Source: Saprospiraceae bacterium
GTDB lineage: Bacteria; Bacteroidota; Bacteroidia; Chitinophagales; Saprospiraceae
DNA: 37,773 nucleotides
Assembly (NCBI GenBank): GCA_020627985.1
Contig: JAHDFV010000005.1
Span: forward strand, 1-37,773
Direction of reading: 5' to 3'
The number at the start of each line of letters is the position of its first letter. Positions within the stretch are counted from its first letter, which is position 1. Under the pieces are notes generated by a model that saw only the letters and a program-made list of their open reading frames with translations, did not search any database and was not told the origin of the DNA. Of this stretch, positions 1-9,527 are shown piece by piece. Both the position numbers and the translations under genes were made by a program.

Positions 1-2
1 CA

Positions 3-419
3 TTAGGCAATAATTTAACGGGTAAAACCATAGCACTGTGGGGATTAGCATTTAAACCAAATACCGATGATATTAGGGAAGCACCTGCGTTATATATTAT
101 AGATGGTCTATTAGCAGCAGGAGCAACAATCAAAGTATTTGATCCTGAAGCAATGCCAAATGTGAAAGAAATATATGGAGATAAGCTCCAATATACTGCT
201 GATCAATATGAAACATTAATAGATGCTGATGCATTAGCAATTGTAACTGAATGGAGTGTATTTAGAGCACCAAGTTTCAATGTAATGAAAGAATTAATGA
301 AATCTCCAGTCATCTTTGATGGAAGAAATTTATATGATTTGGAAAGAATTAGAGAAAAAGGATTTTATTACGAGAGTATCGGTAGAGGGAAGATAAATAA
401 TGAAGTTACAGTAAGCTAG
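3..419 (+). CDS. ugd: UDP-glucose 6-dehydrogenase, C-terminal part (5' end outside window)
   Basis: Open frame from base 3 reads LGNNLTGKTIALWGLAFKPNTDDIREAPALYIIDGLLAAGATIKVFDPEAMPN..., typical of the UDP-Glc/GDP-Man dehydrogenase C-terminal domain (GLAFKPNTDDIREAP). The ORF track only shows it from the internal ATG at 153. Confidence 0.92.
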   Translation, partial: LGNNLTGKTIALWGLAFKPNTDDIREAPALYIIDGLLAAGATIKVFDPEAMPNVKEIYGDKLQYTADQYETLIDADALAIVTEWSVFRAPSFNVMKELMKSPVIFDGRNLYDLERIREKGFYYESIGRGKINNEVTVS

Positions 420-422
420 AAA

Positions 423-896
423 ATGAATAAAGCATATGCAAAAGAATCTCACCTAAGATCTATTTTAAAAGGACTATCATGGAGGCTAGTAGCAATGCTA
501 GATACTTTTATAGTAGCCTTAATTATTACTTGGATTATTTATGGATCTCCTCAGTTAGAAAAGTCTTTATGGATCATGATAATAGAGACTCCTTTAAAAT
601 TGGTGATCTATTATTTTCATGAAAGATTTTGGCAGTTATTGTGGAAAAATAAAAACATTGAGAGCAAGGATATAATTTATAAAACTATTTCATGGAGATT
701 AATTGCAACTTCAATGACGTTTATTATATCAGGTTCAATATTAGGAAAAGGAGCAGAAGGAGCAGCTTTAGCAATAGCATTAACAGAATTAATTTCAAAA
801 ACAATTTTATATTTCTTTCACGAAAAATTGTGGCTTAAAATTTCAAGAGGCAAAATTAGAAATAAATTTAATCAATTAAAATCTAAGTTCATTTGA
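423..896 (+). CDS. DUF2061-family membrane protein with two tandem repeats
   Basis: Two related halves: LKGLSWRLVAMLDTFIVA...ETPLKLVIYYFHERFWQLL and YKTISWRLIATSMTFIIS...ELISKTILYFFHEKLWLKI; hydrophobic; directly upstream of and overlapping cysC. Confidence 0.8.
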   Translation: MNKAYAKESHLRSILKGLSWRLVAMLDTFIVALIITWIIYGSPQLEKSLWIMIIETPLKLVIYYFHERFWQLLWKNKNIESKDIIYKTISWRLIATSMTFIISGSILGKGAEGAALAIALTELISKTILYFFHEKLWLKISRGKIRNKFNQLKSKFI

Positions 897-1498
897 ATCA
901 TCGTAATAATAATATCCATCCAATTTTTGACAGATTAATTCAAAGAAAAGATAGGGAAGAAAGACTTCAACAAAATGCTAAAGTATTATGGTTGACAGGT
1001 TTATCTGGTTCAGGTAAAAGTACAATAGCCCAAGCTTTAGAACGCAAACTTTATAATGAAGGTTTTTTTCCTCAAGTCCTTGATGGAGATAATATTCGAA
1101 TAGGAATTAATAATAATTTAGGCTTTTCAATAGATGATAGAACAGAAAATATTCGAAGAATATCTGAAGTAGCAAAACTGTATTTAAATTCTGGTTTAAT
1201 TACAATAAATTCATTTATCAGTCCAACTAAAGAAATTAGAAATTTCGCAAAGCAAATAATTGGTTCAGAAAATTTCATTGAAATATTTATTAATACTCCT
1301 CTTGAAATTTGTGAAAAAAGAGATGTAAAAGGGCTTTATAAAAAAGCAAGAGCAGGAGAAATAAAAGGTTTCACAGGAATTGACTCCCCATATGAAGCTC
1401 CCGAAAACCCAGCACTTGAAGTCAAAACAGAAGATTTATCAATCGAAGAATCTGCACAAAAGATTTACGATTACATTTTACCAATCATAAGAATTTAA
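893..1498 (+). CDS. cysC: adenylylsulfate (APS) kinase
   Basis: P-loop WLTGLSGSGKSTIAQALE, DGDNIRIGINNNLGFS, KEIRNFAKQIIG, KGLYKKARAGEIKGFTGIDSPYEAPENPAL. TTG start overlapping the TGA of the upstream gene. Confidence 0.95.
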   Translation: MNHRNNNIHPIFDRLIQRKDREERLQQNAKVLWLTGLSGSGKSTIAQALERKLYNEGFFPQVLDGDNIRIGINNNLGFSIDDRTENIRRISEVAKLYLNSGLITINSFISPTKEIRNFAKQIIGSENFIEIFINTPLEICEKRDVKGLYKKARAGEIKGFTGIDSPYEAPENPALEVKTEDLSIEESAQKIYDYILPIIRI

Positions 1499-1528
1499 TT
1501 TCTAGAAATAGATAAATAATTATAAATA

Positions 1529-2431
1529 ATGAATTATCAGTTAAATCATTTAAAAGAATTAGAAGCAGAATCAATATTTGTATTGAGAGAAGTGGCTGCT
1601 CAATTTGAAAATCCTGTACTCATGTTTTCAGGTGGTAAGGATTCTATCCTTATGTCATATCTAGCATCAAAAGCATTTTATCCTGCTAAAGTACCCTTCC
1701 CATTGTTACATGTTGATACTGGACATAATTTTCCTGAAACAATTGAGTTTAGAGATAATTGGGTAAAAAGAATTGGCGCTAAATTAATAGTAGGATCAGT
1801 AGATAAAGCTATTGAAACAGGAATGGTAAGAGAAGAGCAAGGTGCAAATGCAAGTAGAAATGGTTTACAAACTGCTGTTCTTTTAGATGAATTAGAAAAA
1901 GGAAAATTTGATGCTGCTTTAGGTGGAGCGAGAAGAGATGAAGAAAAGGCAAGAGCAAAAGAAAGATTCTTTTCACATAGAGATGAATTCGGGCAATGGG
2001 ATCCTAAAAATCAAAGACCTGAATTATGGAATCTCTTTAATGGTAAAAAACATTTTGGTGAACATTTCAGAGTTTTCCCAATATCGAATTGGACAGAAAT
2101 GGATGTTTGGATGTACTTAGCTATGGAAAAAGTTGAATTACCAAACTTATACTACGCTCATGAAAGAGATGTCTTTGAAAGGGACGGAATCTTATTGGCC
2201 AATACAGACTATATCCAAAAGAAACCAGGTGAGAAAATCGTTCGTAAAAAAGTTCGATGTAGAACAATTGGTGATATGACTTGTACTGGGGTTTGGGAAT
2301 CAGAAGCTGATACCATCGATAAAATCATTACGGAAGTTTCAACGACAAGAGTAACAGAAAGAGGAGGAAGAACCGATGATAAAAGATCTGAAACTTCAAT
2401 GGAAGACAGAAAAAAGAAAGGTTATTTCTAG
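1529..2431 (+). CDS. cysD: sulfate adenylyltransferase small subunit
   Basis: PP-loop MFSGGKDSILMSYLA, HVDTGHNFPETIEFRD, GGARRDEEKARAKERFFSHRDEFGQWDPKNQRPELWNLFN, RGGRTDDKRSETSMEDRKKKGYF. Confidence 0.97.
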   Translation: MNYQLNHLKELEAESIFVLREVAAQFENPVLMFSGGKDSILMSYLASKAFYPAKVPFPLLHVDTGHNFPETIEFRDNWVKRIGAKLIVGSVDKAIETGMVREEQGANASRNGLQTAVLLDELEKGKFDAALGGARRDEEKARAKERFFSHRDEFGQWDPKNQRPELWNLFNGKKHFGEHFRVFPISNWTEMDVWMYLAMEKVELPNLYYAHERDVFERDGILLANTDYIQKKPGEKIVRKKVRCRTIGDMTCTGVWESEADTIDKIITEVSTTRVTERGGRTDDKRSETSMEDRKKKGYF

Positions 2432-2479
2432 CCAATACTTTTTTTTGTAAAACGATTTTAAATTCTAATTAAAAAACAT

Positions 2480-2497
2480 TGCAATTTTAAAATTGCA
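2480..2497. repeat. 18-nt perfect palindrome TGCAATTTTAAAATTGCA
   Basis: Exact self-reverse-complement in the cysD-cysN intergenic gap. Confidence 0.5.
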
Positions 2498-2515
2498 CTT
2501 CTTAATAATATTAAA

Positions 2516-3781
2516 ATGACACAACAGGAATACGAAAATATGGAATTACTACGATTCACAACTGCAGGTAGTGTGGATGATGGTAAAAGTACATTAATCG
2601 GACGATTATTATACGATAGTAAATCTATATTCGAAGATCAATACGAGCAAGTTAAAAAAACAAGTGAAAGAAGAGGTGAAGAAGGAGTTAACTTAGCATT
2701 ATTAACGGATGGATTAAAATCTGAAAGAGAACAAGGTATTACAATTGATGTAGCATATAGATACTTTTCTACTCCAAAAAGAAAATTCATTATAGGTGAT
2801 ACACCAGGTCATATTCAATATACAAGAAATATGGTAACAGGTGCTTCAACTGCAAATGTAGCCCTTGTATTAATTGATGCAAGAAATGGTGTAGTTGAGC
2901 AAACAAGAAGACATGCAATTATTGCTTCATTATTGCAAATTCCTCATTTAGTCGTTTGTGTCAATAAAATGGATTTAGTTGATTACAAAGAAGATGCTTA
3001 TGAAAAGATTAAAGATGAATTTTCAAATTGGGCCTCTAAACTCGATGTGAAAGATGTGAGTTTCATTCCAATGTCTGCTTTAGCTGGTGATAACGTAGTG
3101 GATCAATCTGTAAACATGCCTTGGTATAAAGGTTCTACTTTATTATACTATTTAGAAAATGTACACATAGGGAGTGATCACAATTTAATTGATGTTCGGT
3201 TTCCTGTTCAGTATGTTATTCGTCCTTACAATGATGAATTCCATGATTATAGAGGTTACTCAGGAAGAGTAGCAGGTGGAATTATGAAAAAAGGAGATAA
3301 AGTAACGGTTCTACCTTCAGGATTTACATCAACAATTGCTAAGATAGATACATTTGATGGTGAATTAGAAGAAGCACATGCACCGATGTCTGTAACAGTA
3401 TTGTTAGAAGATGATATTGATATCAGTAGAGGAGATATGATTGTTAGAGAAAACAATCAACCAGAAGTTTCTCAAGATATTGAAGTAATGATTTCTTGGT
3501 TTCATGAAAAACCAATGCAGCCTAGAGGAAAATATACAATTATGCATACAACTAGAGAAGCTAGATGCGTAATAAAGGAAATAAATTACAAATTAGATAT
3601 CAATACACTTCATAGAAATCTTGAAGATCAAGAAATTAGAATGAATGATATTGCAAGAGTAACTTTACGTACTACTGTCCCATTATTTGCAGATCCATAC
3701 AGAAGAAATAGAATTACAGGTAGTATCATTTTAATTGATGAAGGCACCAATGAAACTGTTGGAGCTGGAATGATTATCTAA
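2516..3781 (+). CDS. cysN: sulfate adenylyltransferase large subunit (GTPase)
   Basis: GTPase motifs TAGSVDDGKSTLIGRLLYDSK, GITIDVAYRYF, GDTPGHIQYTRNM, NKMDLVDY. Standalone CysN with no fused CysC domain (421 aa). Confidence 0.97.
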   Translation: MTQQEYENMELLRFTTAGSVDDGKSTLIGRLLYDSKSIFEDQYEQVKKTSERRGEEGVNLALLTDGLKSEREQGITIDVAYRYFSTPKRKFIIGDTPGHIQYTRNMVTGASTANVALVLIDARNGVVEQTRRHAIIASLLQIPHLVVCVNKMDLVDYKEDAYEKIKDEFSNWASKLDVKDVSFIPMSALAGDNVVDQSVNMPWYKGSTLLYYLENVHIGSDHNLIDVRFPVQYVIRPYNDEFHDYRGYSGRVAGGIMKKGDKVTVLPSGFTSTIAKIDTFDGELEEAHAPMSVTVLLEDDIDISRGDMIVRENNQPEVSQDIEVMISWFHEKPMQPRGKYTIMHTTREARCVIKEINYKLDINTLHRNLEDQEIRMNDIARVTLRTTVPLFADPYRRNRITGSIILIDEGTNETVGAGMII

Positions 3782-3814
3782 TTCTAATAGCAATACATTT
3801 TAATAAAGATTAAA

Positions 3815-4864
3815 ATGAAGATTCTTGTAACAGGCGGCGCTGGATTTATTGGTTCGCATGTCATACGTAGATTTGTAAATTTATATCCAAATTATCAAAT
3901 TTTTAATTTGGACAAGTTGACATATGCAGGAAATCTTGAAAATATAAAAGATATTGAAAACGTCTCAAATTATACATTCTTAAAAGGAGATATATCTGAT
4001 TTAGAATTTATAAGGAGTATTTTCAAAACATATAAATTTGATGCGGTAATACATTTAGCTGCTGAATCTCATGTTGATAGATCTATAACAGATCCATTAG
4101 CATTTGTTACCACAAATATGGTAGGTACGGCTGTATTATTGCAAGTCTTTAAAGAAACATGGAAAGATAATTTTAATGGAAAATTATTTTACCATGTTTC
4201 TACAGATGAAGTATATGGTTCATTAGGAGATACAGGATATTTTTTAGAAACAACTCCTTATGATCCTAAAAGTCCATATTCATCTTCTAAGGCAGGTTCA
4301 GATCATTTAGTAAGAGCTTGGGGGCATACCTATAAGATGCCGATTAAAATTTCAAATTGTTCCAATAATTATGGGGCAAATCAGTTTCCAGAAAAATTAA
4401 TACCCTTATTTATACATAATATTGTTCAGCAAAAACCATTACCAGTTTATGGTAAAGGAATTAATGTAAGGGACTGGTTATGGGTAGAAGATCATGCCGC
4501 AGCTATTGATGCAATTTTCCATAAAGGAACTTTAGGAGAAACCTATAATATTGGTGGAGATAATGAGTGGAAAAACATTGATTTAATTCATTTATTATGT
4601 GAATTAATGGATGAAAAACTCAAAAGAGAAAAAGGGAACTCGAAAAATCTAATCACTTATGTGACAGATAGAGCAGGGCACGATATGAGATATGCAATAG
4701 ATGCTTCCAAACTGAAAAATGAATTAGGCTGGACGCCCTCAGTTACATTTGAAGAAGGTTTATCGAATACAATTGATTGGTATTTGAATAATCAAGAATG
4801 GTTAGAAAGTGTTACTTCAGGTAACTATAAAGAATATTACAACAAACAATACACAAAAAGATAA
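3815..4864 (+). CDS. rfbB: dTDP-glucose 4,6-dehydratase
   Basis: MKILVTGGAGFIGSHVIRRF, HLAAESHVDRSI, VSTDEVYGSLGDTGYF, YSSSKAGSDHLVRAWGHTY, NCSNNYGANQFPEKLIP. Confidence 0.96.
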   Translation: MKILVTGGAGFIGSHVIRRFVNLYPNYQIFNLDKLTYAGNLENIKDIENVSNYTFLKGDISDLEFIRSIFKTYKFDAVIHLAAESHVDRSITDPLAFVTTNMVGTAVLLQVFKETWKDNFNGKLFYHVSTDEVYGSLGDTGYFLETTPYDPKSPYSSSKAGSDHLVRAWGHTYKMPIKISNCSNNYGANQFPEKLIPLFIHNIVQQKPLPVYGKGINVRDWLWVEDHAAAIDAIFHKGTLGETYNIGGDNEWKNIDLIHLLCELMDEKLKREKGNSKNLITYVTDRAGHDMRYAIDASKLKNELGWTPSVTFEEGLSNTIDWYLNNQEWLESVTSGNYKEYYNKQYTKR

Positions 4865-4877
4865 TTTGAGTTTATAA

Positions 4878-5747
4878 ATGAAAGGAATTATTTTAGCAGG
4901 AGGGTCAGGAACTAGGTTATATCCAATAACTAAAGCGATCTCAAAGCAATTAATGCCGATCTATGATAAACCGATGATTTATTATCCGCTTTCCATTCTT
5001 CTTCAAGCAGGAATTAGAGAAATCTTAATTATTACAACACCAGAAGATAATCCGCAATTTAAGCGATTATTAGGTGATGGTAAAAATTTAGGTTGTGAAT
5101 TCAAATACGCTATTCAAGAAATTCCAAATGGTTTGGCTCAAGCCTTTGTTATTGGAAAAGATTTTATAGGGGATGATGAAGTTGCTCTAATATTAGGGGA
5201 TAATATATTTTATGGAGCTGGCTTAACTCAATTACTTCAAGAAAGTGCTCAGTTAAAATCTGGAGCAAGAGTTTTTGCCTATCCAGTCAATGATCCAGAA
5301 CGATATGGTGTTGTTGAATTTGATAAGAACAACAAAGTAATATCAATAGAAGAAAAGCCTCAAAACCCTAAATCTATTTATGCCGTTCCTGGATTGTATT
5401 TTTATGATAATAATGTAGTAGAAATAGCTTCTAAAATTCAACCTTCAGCAAGAGGGGAATATGAAATAACAGATTTAAATAGAATCTATTTAGAAAAAAA
5501 TGAACTGGAAGTAGGTATCATGGATCAAGGAGTTGCCTGGTTAGATACAGGAACTTTTGATTCCTTAAATGATGCAACAGAATTTGTTCGGGTGATAGAA
5601 AAAAGACAATCTCATAAAATTGGTTGTATAGAAGAGATCGTTTGGAGAATGGGTTTTATTTCTGATGAACAATTAAATGATATTGCAAAACCATTAATTA
5701 AAAGTGGTTATGGAAAATATCTCTTGAATCTTTTGCAACGAAAATGA
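4878..5747 (+). CDS. rfbA: glucose-1-phosphate thymidylyltransferase
   Basis: [58 protein letters not shown]. Confidence 0.97.
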   Translation: MKGIILAGGSGTRLYPITKAISKQLMPIYDKPMIYYPLSILLQAGIREILIITTPEDNPQFKRLLGDGKNLGCEFKYAIQEIPNGLAQAFVIGKDFIGDDEVALILGDNIFYGAGLTQLLQESAQLKSGARVFAYPVNDPERYGVVEFDKNNKVISIEEKPQNPKSIYAVPGLYFYDNNVVEIASKIQPSARGEYEITDLNRIYLEKNELEVGIMDQGVAWLDTGTFDSLNDATEFVRVIEKRQSHKIGCIEEIVWRMGFISDEQLNDIAKPLIKSGYGKYLLNLLQRK

Positions 5748-6277
5748 AAGCAGTAGAACAGAGCATTAAAGGTGTATTCTTAATTGAACCTCAAGTATTT
5801 GGAGATCAGCGAGGTTATTTTTTTGAATCTTTTAATAAAAAGAAATTTTTAGAACAAACAGGAATAGATGTTGATTTTGTACAAGACAATGAATCAAAAT
5901 CTGATCTAGGTGTATTAAGAGGATTACATTTTCAAAAGGCACCCTTAGAACAAGCAAAACTCATTCGAGTTATACAAGGAAAAATATTTGATGTCGCTGT
6001 TGACATTCGCCCAAATTCAAAAACATTTGGACAATGGACAAGTGCTGTGTTATCTGCTGAAAACAAACATCAATTATTTATTCCCAAAGGATTTGCTCAT
6101 GGATTTTTAGCTTTAGAGAATGAAACTATTATCAGTTATAAATGTGATGAATTTTATTCTAAAGAACATGAAGGCGCAATTCGATTTGATGATCCCGAAA
6201 TAGGGATTCAATGGAATTTAAAAAGGGATAAAATTATTTTGTCAAAAAAAGATCTTGAAGCAGGATTTTTAAAATGA
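5744..6277 (+). CDS. rfbC: dTDP-4-dehydrorhamnose 3,5-epimerase
   Basis: [56 protein letters not shown]; 4-nt overlap with rfbA stop. Confidence 0.95.
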   Translation: MKAVEQSIKGVFLIEPQVFGDQRGYFFESFNKKKFLEQTGIDVDFVQDNESKSDLGVLRGLHFQKAPLEQAKLIRVIQGKIFDVAVDIRPNSKTFGQWTSAVLSAENKHQLFIPKGFAHGFLALENETIISYKCDEFYSKEHEGAIRFDDPEIGIQWNLKRDKIILSKKDLEAGFLK

Positions 6278-6357
6278 ATTTGTTTAAAAGTAAAGCAGAA
6301 TACTGTTGGTCATTAAAACTAACAAAAAATCTTTACAGAAAATATATAGCTATTGTT

Positions 6358-6381
6358 GTGATTAATTAGAATCACTTTTTT
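6358..6381 (+). terminator. candidate intrinsic terminator: GTGATT-AATTAG-AATCAC followed by TTTTTT
   Basis: 6-bp perfect stem with 6-nt loop followed by six T, in the rfbC to UXS intergenic gap. The stem is short and AT-rich, so evidence is modest. Confidence 0.45.
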
Positions 6382-6420
6382 AAACGTCCTCGATCATTAA
6401 ATATAAAGAACTAATTTATT

Positions 6421-7371
6421 ATGGAAAAATCATCTGGTAGAGTATTAATTACTGGTGCAGCTGGCTTTCTAGGATCTCATTTATGTGATCGATTTTTAAA
6501 AGAAGGATACCATGTCATTGGTATGGATAATCTTTTAACAGGAAACATAAAAAATTTAGAACATCTTTTCCCAAGAAAAGATTTTGAATTTTATCATCAC
6601 GATGTTAGTACTTATGTACATGTGCCAGGAGAGTTAGATTATATTCTACATTTTGCTTCACCAGCTAGTCCTATAGATTACTTGCAAATGCCGATTCAAA
6701 CAATGAAGGTAGGATCTTTGGGGACTCATAATTTATTAGGTTTAGCAAAATCTAAAAGTGCAAGAATGTTGATTGCATCAACTTCAGAAGTATATGGAGA
6801 TCCATTAGAGCATCCTCAAACAGAATCCTATTGGGGTAATGTAAATCCAATTGGACCAAGAGGTGTTTATGATGAAGCAAAACGTTTCCAAGAAGCAATA
6901 ACCATGGCTTATCATACGTATCATGGATTAGAAACCAGAATAGTAAGGATTTTTAATACATATGGTCCTCGAATGAGAACCAACGATGGTAGAGTTTTAC
7001 CAGCATTTTTTTCTCAAGCAATTAGAGGAGAAGGCTTAACGGTATTTGGAGATGGAAATCAAACTCGTTCTTTTTGTTATGTTGATGATTTAATAGAAGG
7101 TATTTATAGATTGCTTTTTAGTGATTATCATTTACCTGTCAATATTGGGAATCCTTCAGAAATAACAATGAATGAATTCGGAGAGGAAATATTAAAATTA
7201 GTAGGAAATCCGAAATCAAAATTGATTTACAAACCTCTACCAAAAGATGATCCTAAAAGGCGTAGACCTGATATTTCTTTAGCAAAAAAAGTCTTGGACT
7301 GGGTTCCTCAAGTCGATAGAGTGGAAGGACTTAGAAGGACATACGAATACTTCAAAACTGTTGTGAAGTAA
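6421..7371 (+). CDS. UDP-glucuronate decarboxylase (UDP-xylose synthase type SDR)
   Basis: [110 protein letters not shown]. Confidence 0.93.
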   Translation: MEKSSGRVLITGAAGFLGSHLCDRFLKEGYHVIGMDNLLTGNIKNLEHLFPRKDFEFYHHDVSTYVHVPGELDYILHFASPASPIDYLQMPIQTMKVGSLGTHNLLGLAKSKSARMLIASTSEVYGDPLEHPQTESYWGNVNPIGPRGVYDEAKRFQEAITMAYHTYHGLETRIVRIFNTYGPRMRTNDGRVLPAFFSQAIRGEGLTVFGDGNQTRSFCYVDDLIEGIYRLLFSDYHLPVNIGNPSEITMNEFGEEILKLVGNPKSKLIYKPLPKDDPKRRRPDISLAKKVLDWVPQVDRVEGLRRTYEYFKTVVK

Positions 7372-7399
7372 GAAAGTATTGAAATAGAGTAATAGAAAT

Positions 7400-8770
7400 T
7401 TGATCGATAAATTTTACAAAGCATTTATTGCTACTAATTCTTTTTTATTTATTGCTTTAATCCTTTTCCAATGGTTTACATTGGTAGATTTAGGTCCATT
7501 AAACTTCAAACAATATCATATTTTTATGTTATTGATGTTGTTAGGATTGTTTTTTCAAGATTTTAGAACTTCTTTATTTGCTTTTTTAAAGCAATTTCAA
7601 GTCTTTCTTACGTCTTATTTTTTAGTATTACTTGCTTATGGTATCTCTATTACTTGGACTGCTGAAGTAGGAGCAGCAATAGCATATTTATTTAAGGTAT
7701 CAGTTTATTATTTAGTATTTATACTGTTTTCAATTTTTATTATTGAAATAGTGCGGCTAAAATTGACCAAAATAATGTGCTATTCCGCAACATTTGGTTG
7801 TTTTAGTTTTATAGTTTTTGCTCAATTAGTCTTGTATCTAGCAGGAGAAAATCTTTTTAAAACATTAGCGTTGGGTTTGTTAAGTGGGAATCCTGCAATT
7901 TTAATGTATAGTATCTTTAAAAAGATTTTCAATTTCGATATTTTCACTTTTACTTTTTTTAGTAAAATGGATCGAGATCTTGCAATATTAGTGAGCATGA
8001 AAAATAACTTAGCAACAGGTTTTTTGATACACTATTTTGTAATAGCTCTTTTTCAGAAAGGAAGGAATTTTTTGTTTTCTATAGCAAAATATACTTCAGC
8101 TGCATTAATATTTATTACCATTAGTCGATCAAATATTATTGGCTTTGCATTTTCTATTCTTCTTTATTTAATCTTAACAGCTGAAGAAAAAAAAATGCAA
8201 TACTTATTACAAGTATTAGGCATCATTAGTATTACTGGACTTGTATTTTTTACATTTGCTGAGGAAATAATGAGTGTTTTTAGCGCTTTGTTTAGCCGTT
8301 TTAGTGAAATTTCGGATAATTCAAGAATAGGAATGTTTGAATTAGTAATGGAGAAGATTAAGTTACATCCAATCAAAGGATATGGCTTAGCAACTAAAAC
8401 TGATTTAGGAGATGGTCATGAAGGATATGTTCATAATTTCTTTTTGAATATTTGGTACATGAGTGGACTCTTGGGAATAGTGGCGGGTTTAACCATGTAT
8501 TTAAGTTTAACTTATTTATTCTTAAAAAGAATGCTTCATTATTTATTAAGAAAAAATAGACTTAAAATGTCTTTTTCTATTGCTTGGATGCTTGTACTAC
8601 CTGCACAGCCATTATTCAGAATTTTAGTTTCAGGCGGTGCTGGAGATTTTGCTTTCATGGAATGGGTTATACTCAGTTTCTATTTTGGATTATTATATGT
8701 ACTAATAAATGATCTAAACGAGAATAAAAATTTAAAATTTAATTCCCTAAAACATTTAAAATCAAGTTAA
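7400..8770 (+). CDS. O-antigen ligase/polymerase-like (Wzy_C type) membrane protein
   Basis: Multi-TM protein with late motif HPIKGYGLATKTDLGDGHEGYVHNFFLNIWYMSGLLGIVAG, typical of Wzy_C/O-antigen ligase domains. TTG start. Confidence 0.8.
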   Translation: MIDKFYKAFIATNSFLFIALILFQWFTLVDLGPLNFKQYHIFMLLMLLGLFFQDFRTSLFAFLKQFQVFLTSYFLVLLAYGISITWTAEVGAAIAYLFKVSVYYLVFILFSIFIIEIVRLKLTKIMCYSATFGCFSFIVFAQLVLYLAGENLFKTLALGLLSGNPAILMYSIFKKIFNFDIFTFTFFSKMDRDLAILVSMKNNLATGFLIHYFVIALFQKGRNFLFSIAKYTSAALIFITISRSNIIGFAFSILLYLILTAEEKKMQYLLQVLGIISITGLVFFTFAEEIMSVFSALFSRFSEISDNSRIGMFELVMEKIKLHPIKGYGLATKTDLGDGHEGYVHNFFLNIWYMSGLLGIVAGLTMYLSLTYLFLKRMLHYLLRKNRLKMSFSIAWMLVLPAQPLFRILVSGGAGDFAFMEWVILSFYFGLLYVLINDLNENKNLKFNSLKHLKSS

Positions 8771-8834
8771 AAGAAAGTTACTTATCTTAACTACAAAGTC
8801 CTAATAAATGGAACTTAACTAAAATAAGAGTAAA

Positions 8835-9527
8835 ATGGATTTAAGACAGATCAATAAAATATATTCTGAAAAAAGCACAGAAGAAAGACTTCTCATGGCT
8901 TGGGAAGAATATGGAGGAGACATTTGTATGACATCTTCATTTCAGACACAAAGTGTACCGCTCTTATATTTAGTCGCTAAAACAATTCCTGAATTACCGG
9001 TTATATTTTTAGACACAGGTTTTCATTTTGCAGAAACATTAGCTTTTAGAGATCAACTAATTAATGATTATAATTTGAATGTCATTAATGTGAAAACAGG
9101 TATGGGGCACGATAATTTTAAAATGCAATATGGCAACCTGTATGAAATGGATCCAGATTTATGTTGCCATGTAAATAAAACATTACCCTTACAAGAAGAG
9201 TTAGATAAGTATAAGGCATGGATCGCAGGAGTAAGAGGAGATCAAACAGACAATAGAGCAGCAATGGATGTTGTGAATGTTCTAGAGGATGGGAAAGTAA
9301 AAATTTGCCCAATCATTGATTGGACAAAGAAAGATCTTTGGACTTTCCATACTAGAAATGAATTACCTTCTCATCCTTTATTTGTAAAAGGATTTATGAG
9401 TGTAGGTTGTGCGCCTTGTACAAGGGCTAGCAATGATGATACTGATGAGAGAGCAGGCAGATGGTCAGGAAATTGTAAAACAGAATGTGGTATTCATACC
9501 CACATTGGTAAAAAGAAAGACCAATAA
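8835..9527 (+). CDS. cysH: CysH-family reductase, APS reductase type ([4Fe-4S]-binding motif)
   Basis: SSFQTQSVPLLYL, FLDTGFHFAETLAFRD, CC motif (9162-9167, DLCCHVNKTLPL), AWIAGVRGDQTDNRA, CxxC (9408-9419, GCAPCTRASNDDTDERAGRWSGNCKTECGIH). CC...CxxC is the iron-sulfur signature of assimilatory APS reductases. Confidence 0.92.
   Translation: MDLRQINKIYSEKSTEERLLMAWEEYGGDICMTSSFQTQSVPLLYLVAKTIPELPVIFLDTGFHFAETLAFRDQLINDYNLNVINVKTGMGHDNFKMQYGNLYEMDPDLCCHVNKTLPLQEELDKYKAWIAGVRGDQTDNRAAMDVVNVLEDGKVKICPIIDWTKKDLWTFHTRNELPSHPLFVKGFMSVGCAPCTRASNDDTDERAGRWSGNCKTECGIHTHIGKKKDQ

Noticed and set aside
1072-1278. Antisense ORF inside cysC (and the other minus-strand ORFs in the track)
   Set aside because: All lie opposite confident + strand genes, are short, and have low-complexity translations typical of reverse-strand reading of AT-rich coding sequence.
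1923-2120. 65-aa + strand ORF inside cysD in another frame
   Set aside because: Entirely within a highly confident CysD reading frame; no independent support.
6274-6369. 31-codon ORF ([31 protein letters not shown]) whose ATG overlaps the rfbC stop
   Set aside because: Very short, no recognisable motif, and its end overlaps the candidate terminator hairpin; not supportable as a gene without conservation data.
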